A stretch of 64,000 nucleotides of DNA from Candidula unifasciata (GCA_905116865.2 CAJHNH020001160.1:124001-188000); one strand, 5' to 3'. Counted from the first letter of the stretch, positions 46,678 to 58,156 are shown. Made by a program: numbers and translations. Notes: generated from the sequence alone by a model not told the origin.

Positions 46678-46911
46678 TTTTCTTCTTCTTCTTCTTAGCG
46701 TTCAGCAGCTGTCAACTCCCGTGGAAGGTTTTGGTTGTTGGTCCACTTTCAGACTTTCTGGTTCCAGAACTTGAGCTTTGTGTGCACATAGGTTTTACAT
46801 ATCTGGCTTGTTTGTATGCAGACTATTGGTTCCTGGCCTTTCAGGCAGATGTACTATTACTTTGAAGGTAACACTCATAATCAGTTGCCTTTTTAGGGGC
46901 AGTGAGTCTAT

Positions 46912-46943
<32 letters not shown>

Positions 46944-47110
46944 ACAAAAAGGGGCCTCTGAACCCACCCGGGAGGTACTTCAATACTGGATGTTTATCCT
47001 TGTGAACTACTTGTGGTGGTCCTAACTGCTGATGAAGGGGACGGATTACATGTGTGGATGCCCTAAACTTCTGATAAAGGGAATGCATCCCACACAGGGA
47101 TGTCCCGAGT
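46678..47110 (-). repeat. Dispersed repeat C, copy 2, with poly-C of 31
   Basis: Inverted relative to 3361-3660: tattggttcctggcctttca matches the complement of the first copy's ggcaaggaaccaacagt region, and a CTTCTTCTTCTT tail sits at the 46678 end. A run of 31 C occupies 46913-46943. Confidence 0.65.
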
Positions 47111-48166
47111 CCAGAGAGGATGTGAATTCCTGATTCATTCATTCGACATTAAAAAAAAACTATACTTTTACTGGGATATCCTTATAATTCTCTCTCTCTC
47201 TCTCTTTCTCTCACACACACACATTAATTCTTGCAGCTTTATAATAGAAAAGACATACATTTCATAAATAGATCACATAACAGCTACAACCATCTGCATT
47301 ATTTTATTGTGTTCAATATGTCCATTAATTATTTCATTCTGTTCTATAACATACACTCAATTTATCAGACATCTTCCTATACTATCTAATCTATACTTGA
47401 CATTGTCCATTACTATCTAACCTATCAACTATTACAATAAGACTTCCCCACTGGGGTAAATGTATGGCAAAACACCCATCTTGTGTTTATGCAAATGGCC
47501 TGGCTACACCTTCTGCGCACTTGTTCATTCAAATCATTCTTTAGTTTTCCTTTAATCTCAAAACATAATGGCACACATTAAAACTAAACTATCTGCACAT
47601 AATACTGTTGACACCTCTACCCTGGCACTCACGACACACACATATGATCTATAAATAGACACATGTCACGTGAGATACAAGCACACATTGACAACCAGGC
47701 CCATGGGCTCGCATCAATACTGCAGGAGTCCTTTTCAGGACTTTTGGTGGTATGCGATGCTAAAGGCATTTTATATGGCACACATAATGTAGTCATGATT
47801 ATAACCTAAATCATTCACTTCGTGGATGATGATTGACAATTTCTTTTTCCAGCATAGCACCTTCCTATCTGAGATACAAGCTCTTTATCAGAGTTGAACT
47901 GGTGCCCAAGTTCACAAGACTAGAAACCAAACCAGACTATAAAAAAACCCTGTGTAGCCATTAAAATATGCAGTTATATAAATATCTGAACACAATTAAC
48001 TTCAGTTATGACACTTGATGGTAAAAACAAGGCGATTTAATAATATAAGGCAAAAATGTTGTAAGTGGGAACACAGTGTGAAGTAATCAAACAAAGAACA
48101 ATGCATTAACAAGTCAGAGACAATTATGAAATTGAAATACTTGGATTATGCACACACAAAACAAGG
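47111..48166. other. No gene recognised
   Basis: A CT then CA microsatellite at 47190-47223. The rest is AT-rich without supported features. Confidence 0.45.
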
Positions 48167-48297
48167 TTAACCTTTCACCCCGAGAACTCCTAAAAAAATT
48201 GGTCATGACCCTGTTAGGCTTATAGAAAAAATATGTAAAAACAACTATTTTTACACAGGTCAGTAATAAATTCATTACAAATGTATTTATGGACATT

Positions 48298-51200
48298 TTA
48301 AAATTATTTTTAACTCCGCTAAGACCGGTCCCAAGCCCGGCTGTAAAAGGAGGAGGGTCTGGCTGAACCTGAGTGCTTCATGCATCTCCGGAAGTAGTGG
48401 GTAACCGTGAATCAGCCAGACGGCCTGCATGGAGGCCGCAAGGAGGCAGCCCCTCCACCATGCAAAGGCACAACAGGCCAATCACCTGTTTGCCTTAAAC
48501 CACGATTACAAGTAACTACAGAGAGAAAACCGGACGGATCTTAACGGCGACGAACTGGCATGGCTTACGGACTACGATTTATGGAACATGGAATATAAGA
48601 GGCATTAACGGAAAGGAAAACGAGTTAGTAGGGGAGATGAGGAAAGCAAAATTAGGAGTCTTGGCTCTGACTGAAACCAAGAAAAAGGGGCAAGGAATCA
48701 CAGATCACGATGGAAGTATGCTGCTCTACAGTGGTGTCCCTATGACGGAGAGAGCCGTTGGCTGTATTGTGGCCAGGAATCAAGTTAGTAACATCAAGGG
48801 ATGGAAATTCATCTCAGAGCGAATAATGGTGTTAGATCTGAAAGAAGAAGATAAAATTGTCAATTTTGTCATTGTGTACGGGCCAAATGAAGATGAGCGA
48901 GTAGATGTTAAAGAAGAATTCTTTGAACTGCTCCAAAAGACCATAGATGACTGTCACGATGAAATTATCCTCCTAGGAGATCTAAATGCCAGAGTAGGAA
49001 ATGATCACTCTAGATGGGGTGGAGTGATCGGGAGATATGGTGAAGATGTTTTGAATGAAAATGGCAAGCGACTTCTCAGATTCTGCAGGGAACAGAACCT
49101 TGTCATTACAAACACAAAATCCCCCACAAGCGTATACATGCATACACAAGATGTGAACCTTCAAAGAATGAAAAATCCATCATTGACTACGCCATAGTTA
49201 GGAAAAGTTCATTCAAGTTTGTGAGAGATGCCAGAGTCATGAGAGGACCAGAGATTGGAAGTGACCACTATCTGGTCACAATAAAGAGAACAACTGAAAG
49301 AACTGCTCCAACAAGGCAACACCGACAACTATGCAAGAAACCAAGCAACCAAGAAGGGATGAGGATTAAAGCATACAAGCTAAGAGAGCCAGATATTAAG
49401 GCTAGATACCAGGAGCTTATAGTGAAAGCAATAGGAACTGAAGAAGAATCATCAGAGGACACTGAAACTCTCTGGTGCAGATTCAAGAATATCCTCACAG
49501 CAGCTGCAGTAGAAGCATGTGGTGAAGTCCCAAGTGGAAGGCGGGGACACAGGACACCTTGGTGGACAGAAGAAGTCAAATTGAAAATAGGAGAAAAGAA
49601 AAGGGCATGGAAGAAATACCTGGCAGCCAGGAACACAGCTGAAGAAATAGAAAAATATAAACAATATGTGGCACTCAGAACAGAGACCAAAAATATTGTG
49701 CTTAAAGCAAAACAGAAATCATGGGAAGAGTTTGGAGAAAAGTTGGAAAAGAATGCAAGAGAAAACCAAAAACTGTTCTACAAGACCCTTAAGAACATGA
49801 GGAAGGAGAAAGAGTGCCCACTTAAATTCATAAAAGACAAGGAAGGGGCTCTGCTTACTTCTACAAATGATATCATGGGCAGATGGAAAGAATACTTCTC
49901 AGAGCTCCTCGGCGCTGAGGGAAGTCATGACCCAGAAATAATGGACCTCACTGCTGAGAAGGAATCCAATCATGGGGAAGATAACATCAGGATGGAAGAA
50001 TTGAAGGCAGCTATTGAGAAGATTAAGCTGGGAAAAGCAGCAGGTCATGATGGTATAACACCAGAGATGGTCAAATATATGGGAGTCGAAGGTGAGCGCC
50101 TTCTACTGAAGGTTCTCCAGGCAGCCTGGTGTAGCAAAACTATACCAAAAGATTGGGAGATTGCCATCATTATACCTATATTTAAAAAAGGTGATAACAG
50201 ACAATGTGAAAACCACAGAGGCATATCCCTCCTCAGCATTCCCGGTAAAAGTTACTCTAGAATTCTTGAGCAGAGACTTAGAAGTCTGGTAGAGCCACAG
50301 CTGGACGAGGCCCAGTGCGGCTTCAGAGCAAACCGAAGTACTCAAGACCTTATCTTCACACTGAGACAGATGAGTGAAAAAGCCCTGGAATATAAGAGTG
50401 AGATTCACTTATGTTTTTTGGATCTGGAAAAGGCATTTGACAAGGTACCCTGGAACAAGCTCTGGGACTGCTTGGCAGGGAAAAACATCCCAGCACCCCT
50501 GATCAGTGCAATACAAAGTTTCTACAAAAAGTGCAGAAATTATGTAAGAACAGCAGACCAAAAGTCAGAAGAATTTAAGACCACCAGCGGTGTTAGACAA
50601 AGGTGATATTCTCTCACCTTACCTCTTCATTCTTATGATGGATGATGTCATCAAGACCTGTAAGGAGAAGACAAAGAAGTACTCTGTAGGGTACTGGAAG
50701 ATGAGACCAATCTGTATATCAGAGCTGGCTTTTGCAGACGATGTGGCCCTGATAGCTAAATCAGAGGCACACCTTCAGTCCAACTTACTTGTCTGGAAGG
50801 AAGAGCTTGAAAAGAAAGGGATGACCATCAGTGTCTCCAAAACTAAAACCATGGTGATCTCAAGAGAGGAGAAGAAACACCAGATCATGATGGGTCAGTA
50901 TGCGTTGGAGCAGGTTAACCAGTTCAAATACCTTGGAGTTGTATTAGACCAAAATGGAGGCATTAAGACTGAGCTGGCTACACGAAAAGCAGCTGCTGGG
51001 AGAATCTTCCAGGCCATAAACCGAGGGTTTCTTAGCAAAAGAGAAATTGGCAAGAGGACGAAAATGGCTGTTTACCGCTCTACCTATGTACCAGTCCTGA
51101 CCTATGGGTGTGAGTCATGGGCAATGACAACAGCTCACAGAAGCCAGCTGCAGGCCTCGGAAATGAGATACCTGAGAAAGGTGGTCCAAGTGACAAGAAG

Positions 51201-51545
51201 GGACAAAGTCCGCAATCAGACAATACGTCAAGATCTTGATACCCAGCCCTTACTAACCCGAGTGGATCAGTCACAGTTACGATGGTTTGGACATGTGTGC
51301 AGAATGGGAGAAAATCGGCCACCATGGCAAGCATGGGAGGCTAAGAACCAGGGAACCAGACCTCCGGGACGACCCAGGGTGCGCTGGGAAGGCAACATCC
51401 GACAGTCCCTGACTGACAGAGGACTGGAATGGAACAAAGCCAGAAAGAAAACTGCTGATAGAGACGTCTGGCGATCTCTCTGGCAAACCTCTACACCCCA
51501 AGGTAGAAGAGGAGCGACTAAGTACTAAGTTAAAATTATTTTTAA
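48298..51545 (+). mobile_element. Full-length RTE-like LINE with 16-bp target-site duplication
   Basis: The direct repeat ttaaaattatttttaa stands at 48298-48313 and again at 51530-51545. Between them lies a 3216-bp element with a 5' leader of about 185 bp, one long coding region and essentially no 3' UTR: the stop TAA ends one base before the duplication. Size, single APE-RT frame and tiny 3' end fit the RTE clade. There is no poly(A). The insertion landed inside a TTAA-flanked MITE. Confidence 0.92.
48499..51528 (+). pseudogene. RTE-like endonuclease-reverse transcriptase, two frameshifts
   Basis: The endonuclease half opens with YGTWNIRGINGKEN (48577-48618) and LGVLALTETKKKG. It continues with VIVYGPNEDE, LLGDLNARVGND and, after a shift in the C run at 49123-49127, KSIIDYAIVRK and GSDHYLVT, the APE catalytic landmarks. 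The RT half has GHDGITPEMVKY, CGFRANRSTQDLIFTLRQ, motif A LCFLDLEKAFDKVPW, motif B TTSGVRQ (shift in the AAA at 50598-50600) continuing GDILSPYLF, motif C FADDVALIA, and FKYLGVVLDQ. The tail has WFGHVCRMGENRPPW and RPPGRPRVRWEG. No upstream ATG is in frame before 48637. Only two indels, both in homopolymers, separate it from an open frame, so it is young, or the indels are consensus errors. Confidence 0.92.
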
Positions 51546-52039
51546 GAAAATTTTAAGATATATAAAAACAGTAATCAGTACACATTTACGGGCCAAAGCA
51601 ATCAATTGCATACATCCTGCCAGGGCCTTAAAAACATGTTTTGGATGGCCCATGCCGTGACCCATGGTCTTTACCACGGAGGATTATGATAAAATCTGAC
51701 CTCATCTGGGCTTTAAAAAAACAAAATGCCATTAAGCGCAAAGGAAAACCACTATAAATGCTTTTGTTAATTTATTAACACTGTAACCTCCTGATCATTT
51801 GCACAGGTGCAAACACAGCCAATTGCATTCAACTATACGTCTCATAAACAGGTCACGATAGTAAGTTGAAAAAACAATACTTATGGAGAATAAGAGCCAA
51901 CAGGACGTGTCAGTTTTCTGGTTCTCGGGGCAAAATGGTTAAAAGCAGCAGAGAAAGAGCTTCGAAACAGAGGTGAAACTGATCTCAGGTCTTACAAAGA
52001 GAAATGTCACTCACAGTGACGAAGCAGCACCCATGCTCT

Positions 52040-52305
52040 GTAAAGTAAGGGACCCTTATTTCATCAGTGGTGCACATGGTATACGATACTAGATTGATAT
52101 TTTCATAGACCAGTCAGCACTATGTGATAATGTGGTTAATATCACACTGGCCACCTTTACTTCCCAGGACATTACCCGGTACCTATTTAAGGTAACTGGG
52201 AGCCAAGGTAAATTTAAAAAAAAGAAGAAAACCTGGGTCGGCACGGATTCATAACCATCGGGACAGCGGGCAAGCTTCTATTCACTACGCCACTGGCTCC
52301 CAAAT
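52040..52305 (-). repeat. SINE family A copy with tRNA-like head
   Basis: In minus orientation it starts gggagccagtggcgtagtga (A-box-like) and has ggttatgaatcc (B-box-like) near 52245. It continues to the body block complementary to ggttaatatcacactggcc and the gtcccttact-like end. Confidence 0.78.
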
Positions 52306-52565
52306 CTCCTTAAAGAGGTAGAAGAAACCACGGAAAGTAAACATGAATATGGTCCATTTTACTGCTCCAACCAACTAAAAGCATAAATAAATAAAAGAGG
52401 AGTTTCACAGGAAATGTCAAAGACTACAGGCTGATCAAAGAAATGGCAACATCAACATATTTATGGGTGACTACAAGGTCAAGATAGGGTGGGATAACAC
52501 GGGTATGCAGAGGACAAAGTTAAACATGGACTTCTTGTTCACTTTCACTTTTAATGCTACATGTC
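52306..52565. other. No gene recognised
   Basis: Short unassigned stretch; no feature supported. Confidence 0.4.
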
Positions 52566-52597
52566 GGGGGGGGGGGGGGGGGGGGGGGAGGGGGGGA
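52566..52597. repeat. Poly-G tract (23 + 7)
   Basis: A G run interrupted once by A. Such tracts can form G-quadruplexes and are hard to sequence. Confidence 0.9.
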
Positions 52598-52721
52598 TTC
52601 TGGTTCTAATTCTCTTGGCCGCCTCAACCATGGATAAACTGTAATCTTATAGAGTATCTCTGATGTTATCTATCTACCTATTGGTCTACCTTATGCGCTA
52701 TGCCCCTCTCCTCTTTCGTTT

Positions 52722-52877
52722 TTCTATGGCATGGTGTGGTATAGTATGGTGTGGTAAGGTATGGTATAGTATGATGTGGTATGGTGTGGTATGGTATGGT
52801 GTGGTATGGTGTGGTATGGTATGGTGTGGTATGGTGTGGTATAGTATTGTGTGGTGTGGTATGGTGTGGTATTGCAA
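52722..52877. repeat. TATGG/TGTGG pentanucleotide array
   Basis: Alternating ggtat and ggtgt pentamers; the forward frames of Trp/Tyr/Gly are by-products. Confidence 0.92.
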
Positions 52878-52924
52878 GGCATCTTCTCTAAGTGGGCTGT
52901 TTCTGTAAATTAAATGGCTATCAT

Positions 52925-53190
52925 AAGAGCAAGAAGCAGAAAGTTATATCTCCCTCAACACCCAAACTGGCAAAAGCCAAAGGGAAGAAGAAGCAAGAAG
53001 AAGAACGTTATAGCTCCCCCAACACCTAAAGTGGTAAAAGCTGAAGGGAAGAAGAAGCAAGAAGAAGAACGTTATATCTCCCTCAACACCCAAAGTGGTA
53101 AAAGCTGAAGGGAAGAAGAAGCAAGAAGAACGTTATAGCTCCCTCAACACCCAAAGTGGTAAAAGCTGAAGGGAAGAAGAAGCGAGAAGA
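52925..53190. repeat. ~63-bp tandem repeat, four copies
   Basis: Four copies of a unit containing gttatatctccctcaacacc and gaagggaagaagaagcaag. Confidence 0.9.
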
Positions 53191-53429
53191 ATGTCAAGAT
53201 AGGATTGGACTACAAAGTTATCCAGAGATCAAAGTTAAACATGGACTTGGGGTAATGAATGAAAATAAAAAAATGTTTATAATTTTTGCACAGGGAAACA
53301 GTGTGTCATAGAAGAAAATGTTTTCCCACATGAAAAAAGCAGCATGGGTAGAAAAAGACCACAATATAGAAAATCTGTGAGATCTACACAAATTATTTTA
53401 AAAAACAATGAAAACACTGCAGCATATAT

Positions 53430-53697
53430 GGGAGTCGTCGTGGCATAGCGGCTAGACACTCACGTATGAATTAGAAGGCCGTGGTTCCCCACTGGCGAGC
53501 CAGACTTTTTTTTAAAAACGACATTGACTCCTAGATTGACCCAGCCTTGAGTGGGTACCGGGTGGAGTCCCGGGAAGTAAAGGCGGCCGGCGTGATGCTG
53601 ACCACATCACCAATCTTGTGCCGAATGGTCTATAACAATATAGGTCTAGCCCTATATGATCTATACGCCTAAAGGTGAGGAAAAGGGATCTTTACTT
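53430..53697 (+). repeat. SINE family A, best preserved copy
   Basis: A tRNA-like head (tcgtggcatagcggctagac, A box; ccgtggttccccactgg, B box) is followed by a T/A spacer. Then come ttgacccagccttgagtggg, ggcggccggcgtgatgctga, ccacatcacc and the end gggatctttactta. The RNA polymerase III boxes identify it as a tRNA-derived SINE. Confidence 0.85.
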
Positions 53698-54644
53698 ACC
53701 GGAGCACATAAGGAGGTATGCAGACGTGCAAGTAGCATTTCTTCCAGCCCCCACCCTTTCTACCAGGATGCTATACCTAGAGGTTTGACCATGTTGAGAT
53801 TACAAAATCGTTACATGGATGGCAAGCCAACTCGACAAATCCCAGACATCCCATTCAACTTCCATTTGTTATAACGGGAACACCTGTAACGGTTACACAA
53901 GCTTAGTTTAACCTGTAGTCCTATATGGATAAGAATGGGTCTGTAACGAAAATAACCACAAATAAATGAAAGCAAAGTATTGTACATTGTTATGGTAATT
54001 TTGTGCCAATGTTAGGGTATGTAAGCTGGCATTTTTGACCCAAGAAAATATGGTACCAAAGTAAAGTAACCACATATATTTGCAGGTTTCAAACTCTTTC
54101 TGCCCCAGGCCACGATCACTTGCAAAATAAAAACAAATGTCTTGTTTAGAAGAAATTAAAAGTTACAAACATCTGGAATATATGCGTATAAATGAATAGT
54201 TAGACACAGTCAGATGTGCCTTCTTCTTCCAAGAGGAATGCATCAGCCCTAACTGTGCACTTTTCTAGCTCCGACAAAAGCGTTTCTGACTTTAGCATAT
54301 TTTTGTGCCAGGTATACTCTGTTCGATAGATTCCAGCCAAAAAATCTGGCTCTGCCCACCAGTGCCAAAGTCCCCCCCCCCCTCCCACCATTATACGAGC
54401 ATAGCGACCTCGTTACCCACGATATTTACACTGCTATAGGATTTGTATTGTGTGCACAAAGGACTTATCATTCTTATCAGAGATGGGTACTTTCTAAGGA
54501 CCGAACTTCAACCTACCGAGCTAGAAGCACACATATCACTGTGGCTCTAATTTTGAAATCTGTCAAACATGTAACATCAGAACATTTCCCCATCAAGGGA
54601 TGAGAAAAATAACAAAAATCAGGTAATCAAACAATGCACTCCGC
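53698..54644. other. No gene recognised; one weak exon-like frame
   Basis: At 53752-53873 a plus-strand frame follows a possible acceptor (catttcttccag) and ends in TAA, but no homology is recognised. A C-rich run lies at 54371-54385. Confidence 0.3.
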
Positions 54645-54835
54645 TCTCGTGCCGGTGACTCAGGTACGAATCCTGGTTAATGTAATGAGTTTTTCTGTTG
54701 GGGCAAAAATAACATCCTAGCCTGCACAGTCAATGGCCACAGCATTAGCCATGCAGCCCTAAATCCTCAGACCCAAAGACCCCACTGCCTGTGCCGTACA
54801 AGTAGTAAATACAGGCGGTATTGGCAGGTTTTTTG
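54645..54835 (+). repeat. Possible second tRNA-derived SINE
   Basis: A B-box-like aggtacgaatcctgg at 54663-54677 is followed by a non-family-A body ending near gtagtaaatacaggcgg. Part of this tail resembles 905-935. Confidence 0.4.
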
Positions 54836-55087
54836 GCTGTTATTCTGAACTCTCATAGTCGTCATATTAAAATGTTTGTTTCAACATTAAAAAAAAAAAA
54901 ATTTTTAAATACTTTTCACCACTTGTCCGCTAAATATTATCTTGTTAAAAAATAAATGCAACAATAAAGCTCTGTCCAGGGAAAGAGACAATATGTTTGA
55001 TGCAAGACACTCCAGTCTGAGAGGTATAACCTTCCTCTACAGCCCAGACTAGATAAAGACAACAAAGAGAAGAGAATAACTAAACCT

Positions 55088-55444
55088 TCAGTTGCTCTGC
55101 ACATGCTTGTGGGGAAGTAACTCTCTCCGTCCCCTGATGACCCCATTCACCAGGTAAACCACCATGACGGAGAAGGTGGAAAAATGCAGCACAGTGAGGC
55201 CGGCGATCAGGAACAAGGTCTGCACTAGCACCCACATGTAAATGAACAGAGTTTCAACCTTCGACCTCAAAATTCTGAAGAAACCAGACGGTCGTTGTGG
55301 TGAGTTGTACATGGACTGGTACATGTTGTACAGGTCCTTGGGCGGAACCGCAGATGCCAGTTTTGACGACGGCAGTGAAGATGAGGACGTCACTGCTGTA
55401 GCTGACAAATGATGGACGTCAGTTGTAACTGCTTGAACAGTCAT
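55088..55444 (-). CDS. Predicted small membrane protein, 118 aa
   Basis: An open frame from ATG 55444 to TGA 55088. I do not recognise the family. The N-terminal half is Ser/Thr/Ala-rich without charge clusters and contains PPKDLYNMYQSMYNSPQRPS (about residues 34-53). Residues 64-102 are strongly hydrophobic (VETLFIYMWVLVQTLFLIAG onward) and suggest one or two membrane spans, followed by a basic RGRR and a short polar tail. An in-frame TAA lies about seven codons upstream of the ATG, so the start is bounded unless there is an upstream exon. Composition is unlike the repeats and shadows around it and the frame is GC-richer than its flanks, which suggests a real exon. It could be a single-exon gene or the last exon of a larger one. 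Confidence 0.5.
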   Translation of the reverse strand: MTVQAVTTDVHHLSATAVTSSSSLPSSKLASAVPPKDLYNMYQSMYNSPQRPSGFFRILRSKVETLFIYMWVLVQTLFLIAGLTVLHFSTFSVMVVYLVNGVIRGRRELLPHKHVQSN

Positions 55445-56239
55445 GTTCAGGAGACTTCTAGTATTTTACAATTTATTACAGCAGACCAAACTGTCATCAA
55501 TCTCTGAGATCTATAAAGCGAATGTAGCAAATCTGTTTTCCAAAAGTCTGTTGTGCTCATTAACTGATATATATTACTACAATATTATTGCAATTTTTCA
55601 TGAATGTCAATAAGTTTTTAACTGCAGCTTGTATTGATACAATTTAATCCTAGAATAATCACATCTGTGGTCTTAAATGCAATTACAGAAAATATATCTC
55701 ATTCTGTCTATTGTGTGCAAGTTGAAATGTTTTATCTATAAATGAGGAATAAGATTAACCTCCCATGAGATGCAAATAACACAAATTATGAGATGGATCC
55801 CATTCATATGCACAGTGGGTTACGTCTGATCCTGGATTCTTGAATGTGTCTTTACATAACCTACAGAGGAAAAACACAAATAATGAATGTCAGTCATCAG
55901 TAGAGGTTGCAACATCACTGCAGAGAGGTTGCCCCATAACTGCTCAAAGTAATCAATATCAGAGTTTAATAACGTTAACGTCAGTAATGACCATGTTTTT
56001 CCATTTCATTCACCCTATAGAGAGTGGTGCTATGTTGTGTTGCAGTTTACAGATATGCTTCAATATCTGCACCTTTTGGTCAAACCCTTCTGACTTCAGC
56101 AGATCTTGAATTAGTTTCCTTGTATGACATGCCTGTTTGGGGAAAGAGGGAGGGGCATAGGTCTATCCAGCTTCAGTTCCTAAATGAACTCCCACAGGGA
56201 GTTGTGGTGTAATGACAGTCATAGTAAGTTTCATTATAA
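55445..56239. other. No gene recognised
   Basis: AT-rich; contains the possible 5' region of the preceding minus-strand ORF. No further feature supported. Confidence 0.4.
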
Positions 56240-56735
56240 CAAATATGATGTTACCACTGATCTTATTATCAGAGCAATACCACAAGCAGCAAAAAACATC
56301 TATATCATGTGTTCATTGATTTGAAAAAAGCCTTTGATACAGTATGGCATGCAGCACTCTGGGACGCTATGAAAAAGTACAATATGGGTAAAACCCTCAT
56401 ATTTTGTATAGAACAGCCAAGGCCAGGAGTGCTGGCCTGTCACGCTGAACGGACAAATAGGTAGTGGGTTCCGAACAACAGTAGGAGTCTATCGGGGCTA
56501 GACTGAAGCTGCCAGAACTGCAGCAGAAATTCAGAAAAGACAAGCCTGAAAAGAGATTGAAGCAAATCACAAGAGAGAGGTGGCTTCTATTCCCTGTCCA
56601 CATTGCTCAAGAACTTTCAGTACCAGAACTGGCCTTATCAGCCATGGCACACTTCACAAAACCTAACCCAGTCAGTGAATGAGTCACTAGTGGGTGAAAG
56701 TTAAAGTACTAATTATCATCACTTGCGATGGACGA
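56240..56735 (+). pseudogene. LINE scrap: RT motif A joined to C-terminal zinc finger
   Basis: The frame around 56306-56395 reads LYHVFIDLKKAFDTVWHAAL and continues to DAMKKYNMG, RT motif A with its catalytic Asp. Only about 200 bases later, EIQKRQA and CPHCSRTFSTRTGLISHGTL (56590-56655) give the C2H2 finger found at the extreme C-terminus of a LINE group. Everything between (motifs B and C and the thumb) is missing, so the copy carries a large internal deletion. Confidence 0.72.
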
Positions 56736-57424
56736 ACAACAACGTAACGACATCACAGTATTATAAATGATGTGTAACCTGCACTCTATGCGGATAAGAA
56801 GGCAGTTGGGGAAAAAAAGTCGGGTGGCAATGGGGAAGGCTGGCCACAAATCAAAACAAAAGTTGGCTGACTAGCCTCAATCAAACAATAACATGCAAGC
56901 ATCAAGTTTCCTGCGTCTGACCGATAGACTGATAGGGGTGAAGGGAGCTGGTCACACAGTCAACAGAACCTGGTGATATAACAACACGCAGTTTTACAGG
57001 ACAATGTTGAAGATCAATTCTGTGATATTTTGTTTCACTTTCACAGTACATCAAAGATCAACAGACAACACGGTTCAACACCGCCATTGAATTTCAAAAC
57101 AATGGACTGTCCAAGACCGGCAGACGCCCAAGAAAGGACAAATCTGCACAGTATATTATTCGGCTAGTCCGCTGCCTGTTACTTGTCTTTTAATTTGTTT
57201 CGATTCACTATTTTACTAAACAAATGACGACTTATGCTGCAGACAGCACTGCTAAACGAGGTGAGGAGACGCTTACCTTGCTCCGTCTGTGCGGGCTGTC
57301 GGTGACCTCTGAACTTTGGCCTGCAGTATCGTACGTTGTAGGGGAGATCACCGCCGGTGCCTGCACAAGGTGGGCGGTATCACACGGGATGATATCAATA
57401 ATTGTTAATAATTTGTGATATATC
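56736..57424. other. No gene recognised
   Basis: No exon, RNA gene or element supported. Confidence 0.4.
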
Positions 57425-57600
57425 GGAAGCCGTCGTGTCTAGCAGTGGGTACCAGGGGCGGTCCTAGGAAGTAAAGGCGGTCGGCATGATGCTGACCACA
57501 TAACACATCAAGTGCCGTTTAGTCTATAAAATAAAGGTCTAGTCCTCTATACCAAAAAACACTTGCAAGGCAAGGAAACAGTTCTTTACTTTGTTTTATT
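57425..57600 (+). repeat. SINE family A copy
   Basis: Blocks gtgggtaccaggggcgg, aagtaaaggcggtcggca, tgatgctgaccacataaca and the end cagttctttacttt. The head is short or lost. Confidence 0.75.
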
Positions 57601-58156
57601 TGTGATATATCGATGTTGTTGGGCTACTTGTTACGTCGTTATACTGGGCGTTTCCCTTTATTTCTAGATTTGGTTTATCTTATTTGACCCTCCAAGGGCA
57701 TCTCTGCATCTCAAATTCAACATTTATTCAATCCCAGGTGAGTCGCCGCGAAGATATGGCGATTGCGGCCCGGGGGAAAAGGGGTTAAAAAAAAAGGGGG
57801 GGGGGGGGGGTTGCTACAATTGGGGAGATTGTAGCGTAAGTCTAATGAGAATGAAACCAATGATGCCAGCAGCAAAAGCGTACAATCTGAAAATCGAAAC
57901 ACGAAGAGGCAGGAGAAAATCGAGAAGAAGAAAAAGTGAGGGAGTTACGGAGCACGCCATCGCTCGGCTGCCGATCGTCTGATGAGCTGCGACGCCTAGC
58001 GGCATAAGAAGATTTTAATAAAAGTAAGAAGAAGACGTAGCGTGAGTGAACATGTGCACCCAAGCTATTTAGTTATTGTTTCTTTGGTGTAATTTCTATT
58101 TATGAACAGTGCGAATGTACATATATCTGGTTGATGAGCACACATAGTATTTTATT
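57601..58156. other. No gene recognised; poly-G near 57800
   Basis: A G run of about 17 at 57796-57812. Nothing else supported. Confidence 0.4.

Larger units (their letters stand above)
48167..51942. mobile_element. TTAA-flanked MITE family M, split by an RTE-like LINE
   Basis: The left end TTAACCTTTCACCCCGAGAAC (48167) is inverted at the right end as GTTCTCGGGGCAAAATGGTTAA (51942). Removing the LINE and one target duplication leaves about 544 bp, homologous to the intact copy at 27421-27922. The TTAA flanks suggest piggyBac-type mobilisation. Confidence 0.75.

Noticed and set aside
53656..53874. Possible last exon on the plus strand ending in a Phe-His-Leu-Leu stop
   Set aside because: An acceptor-like site exists, but there is no homology, no partner exon and the start lies in a SINE tail.
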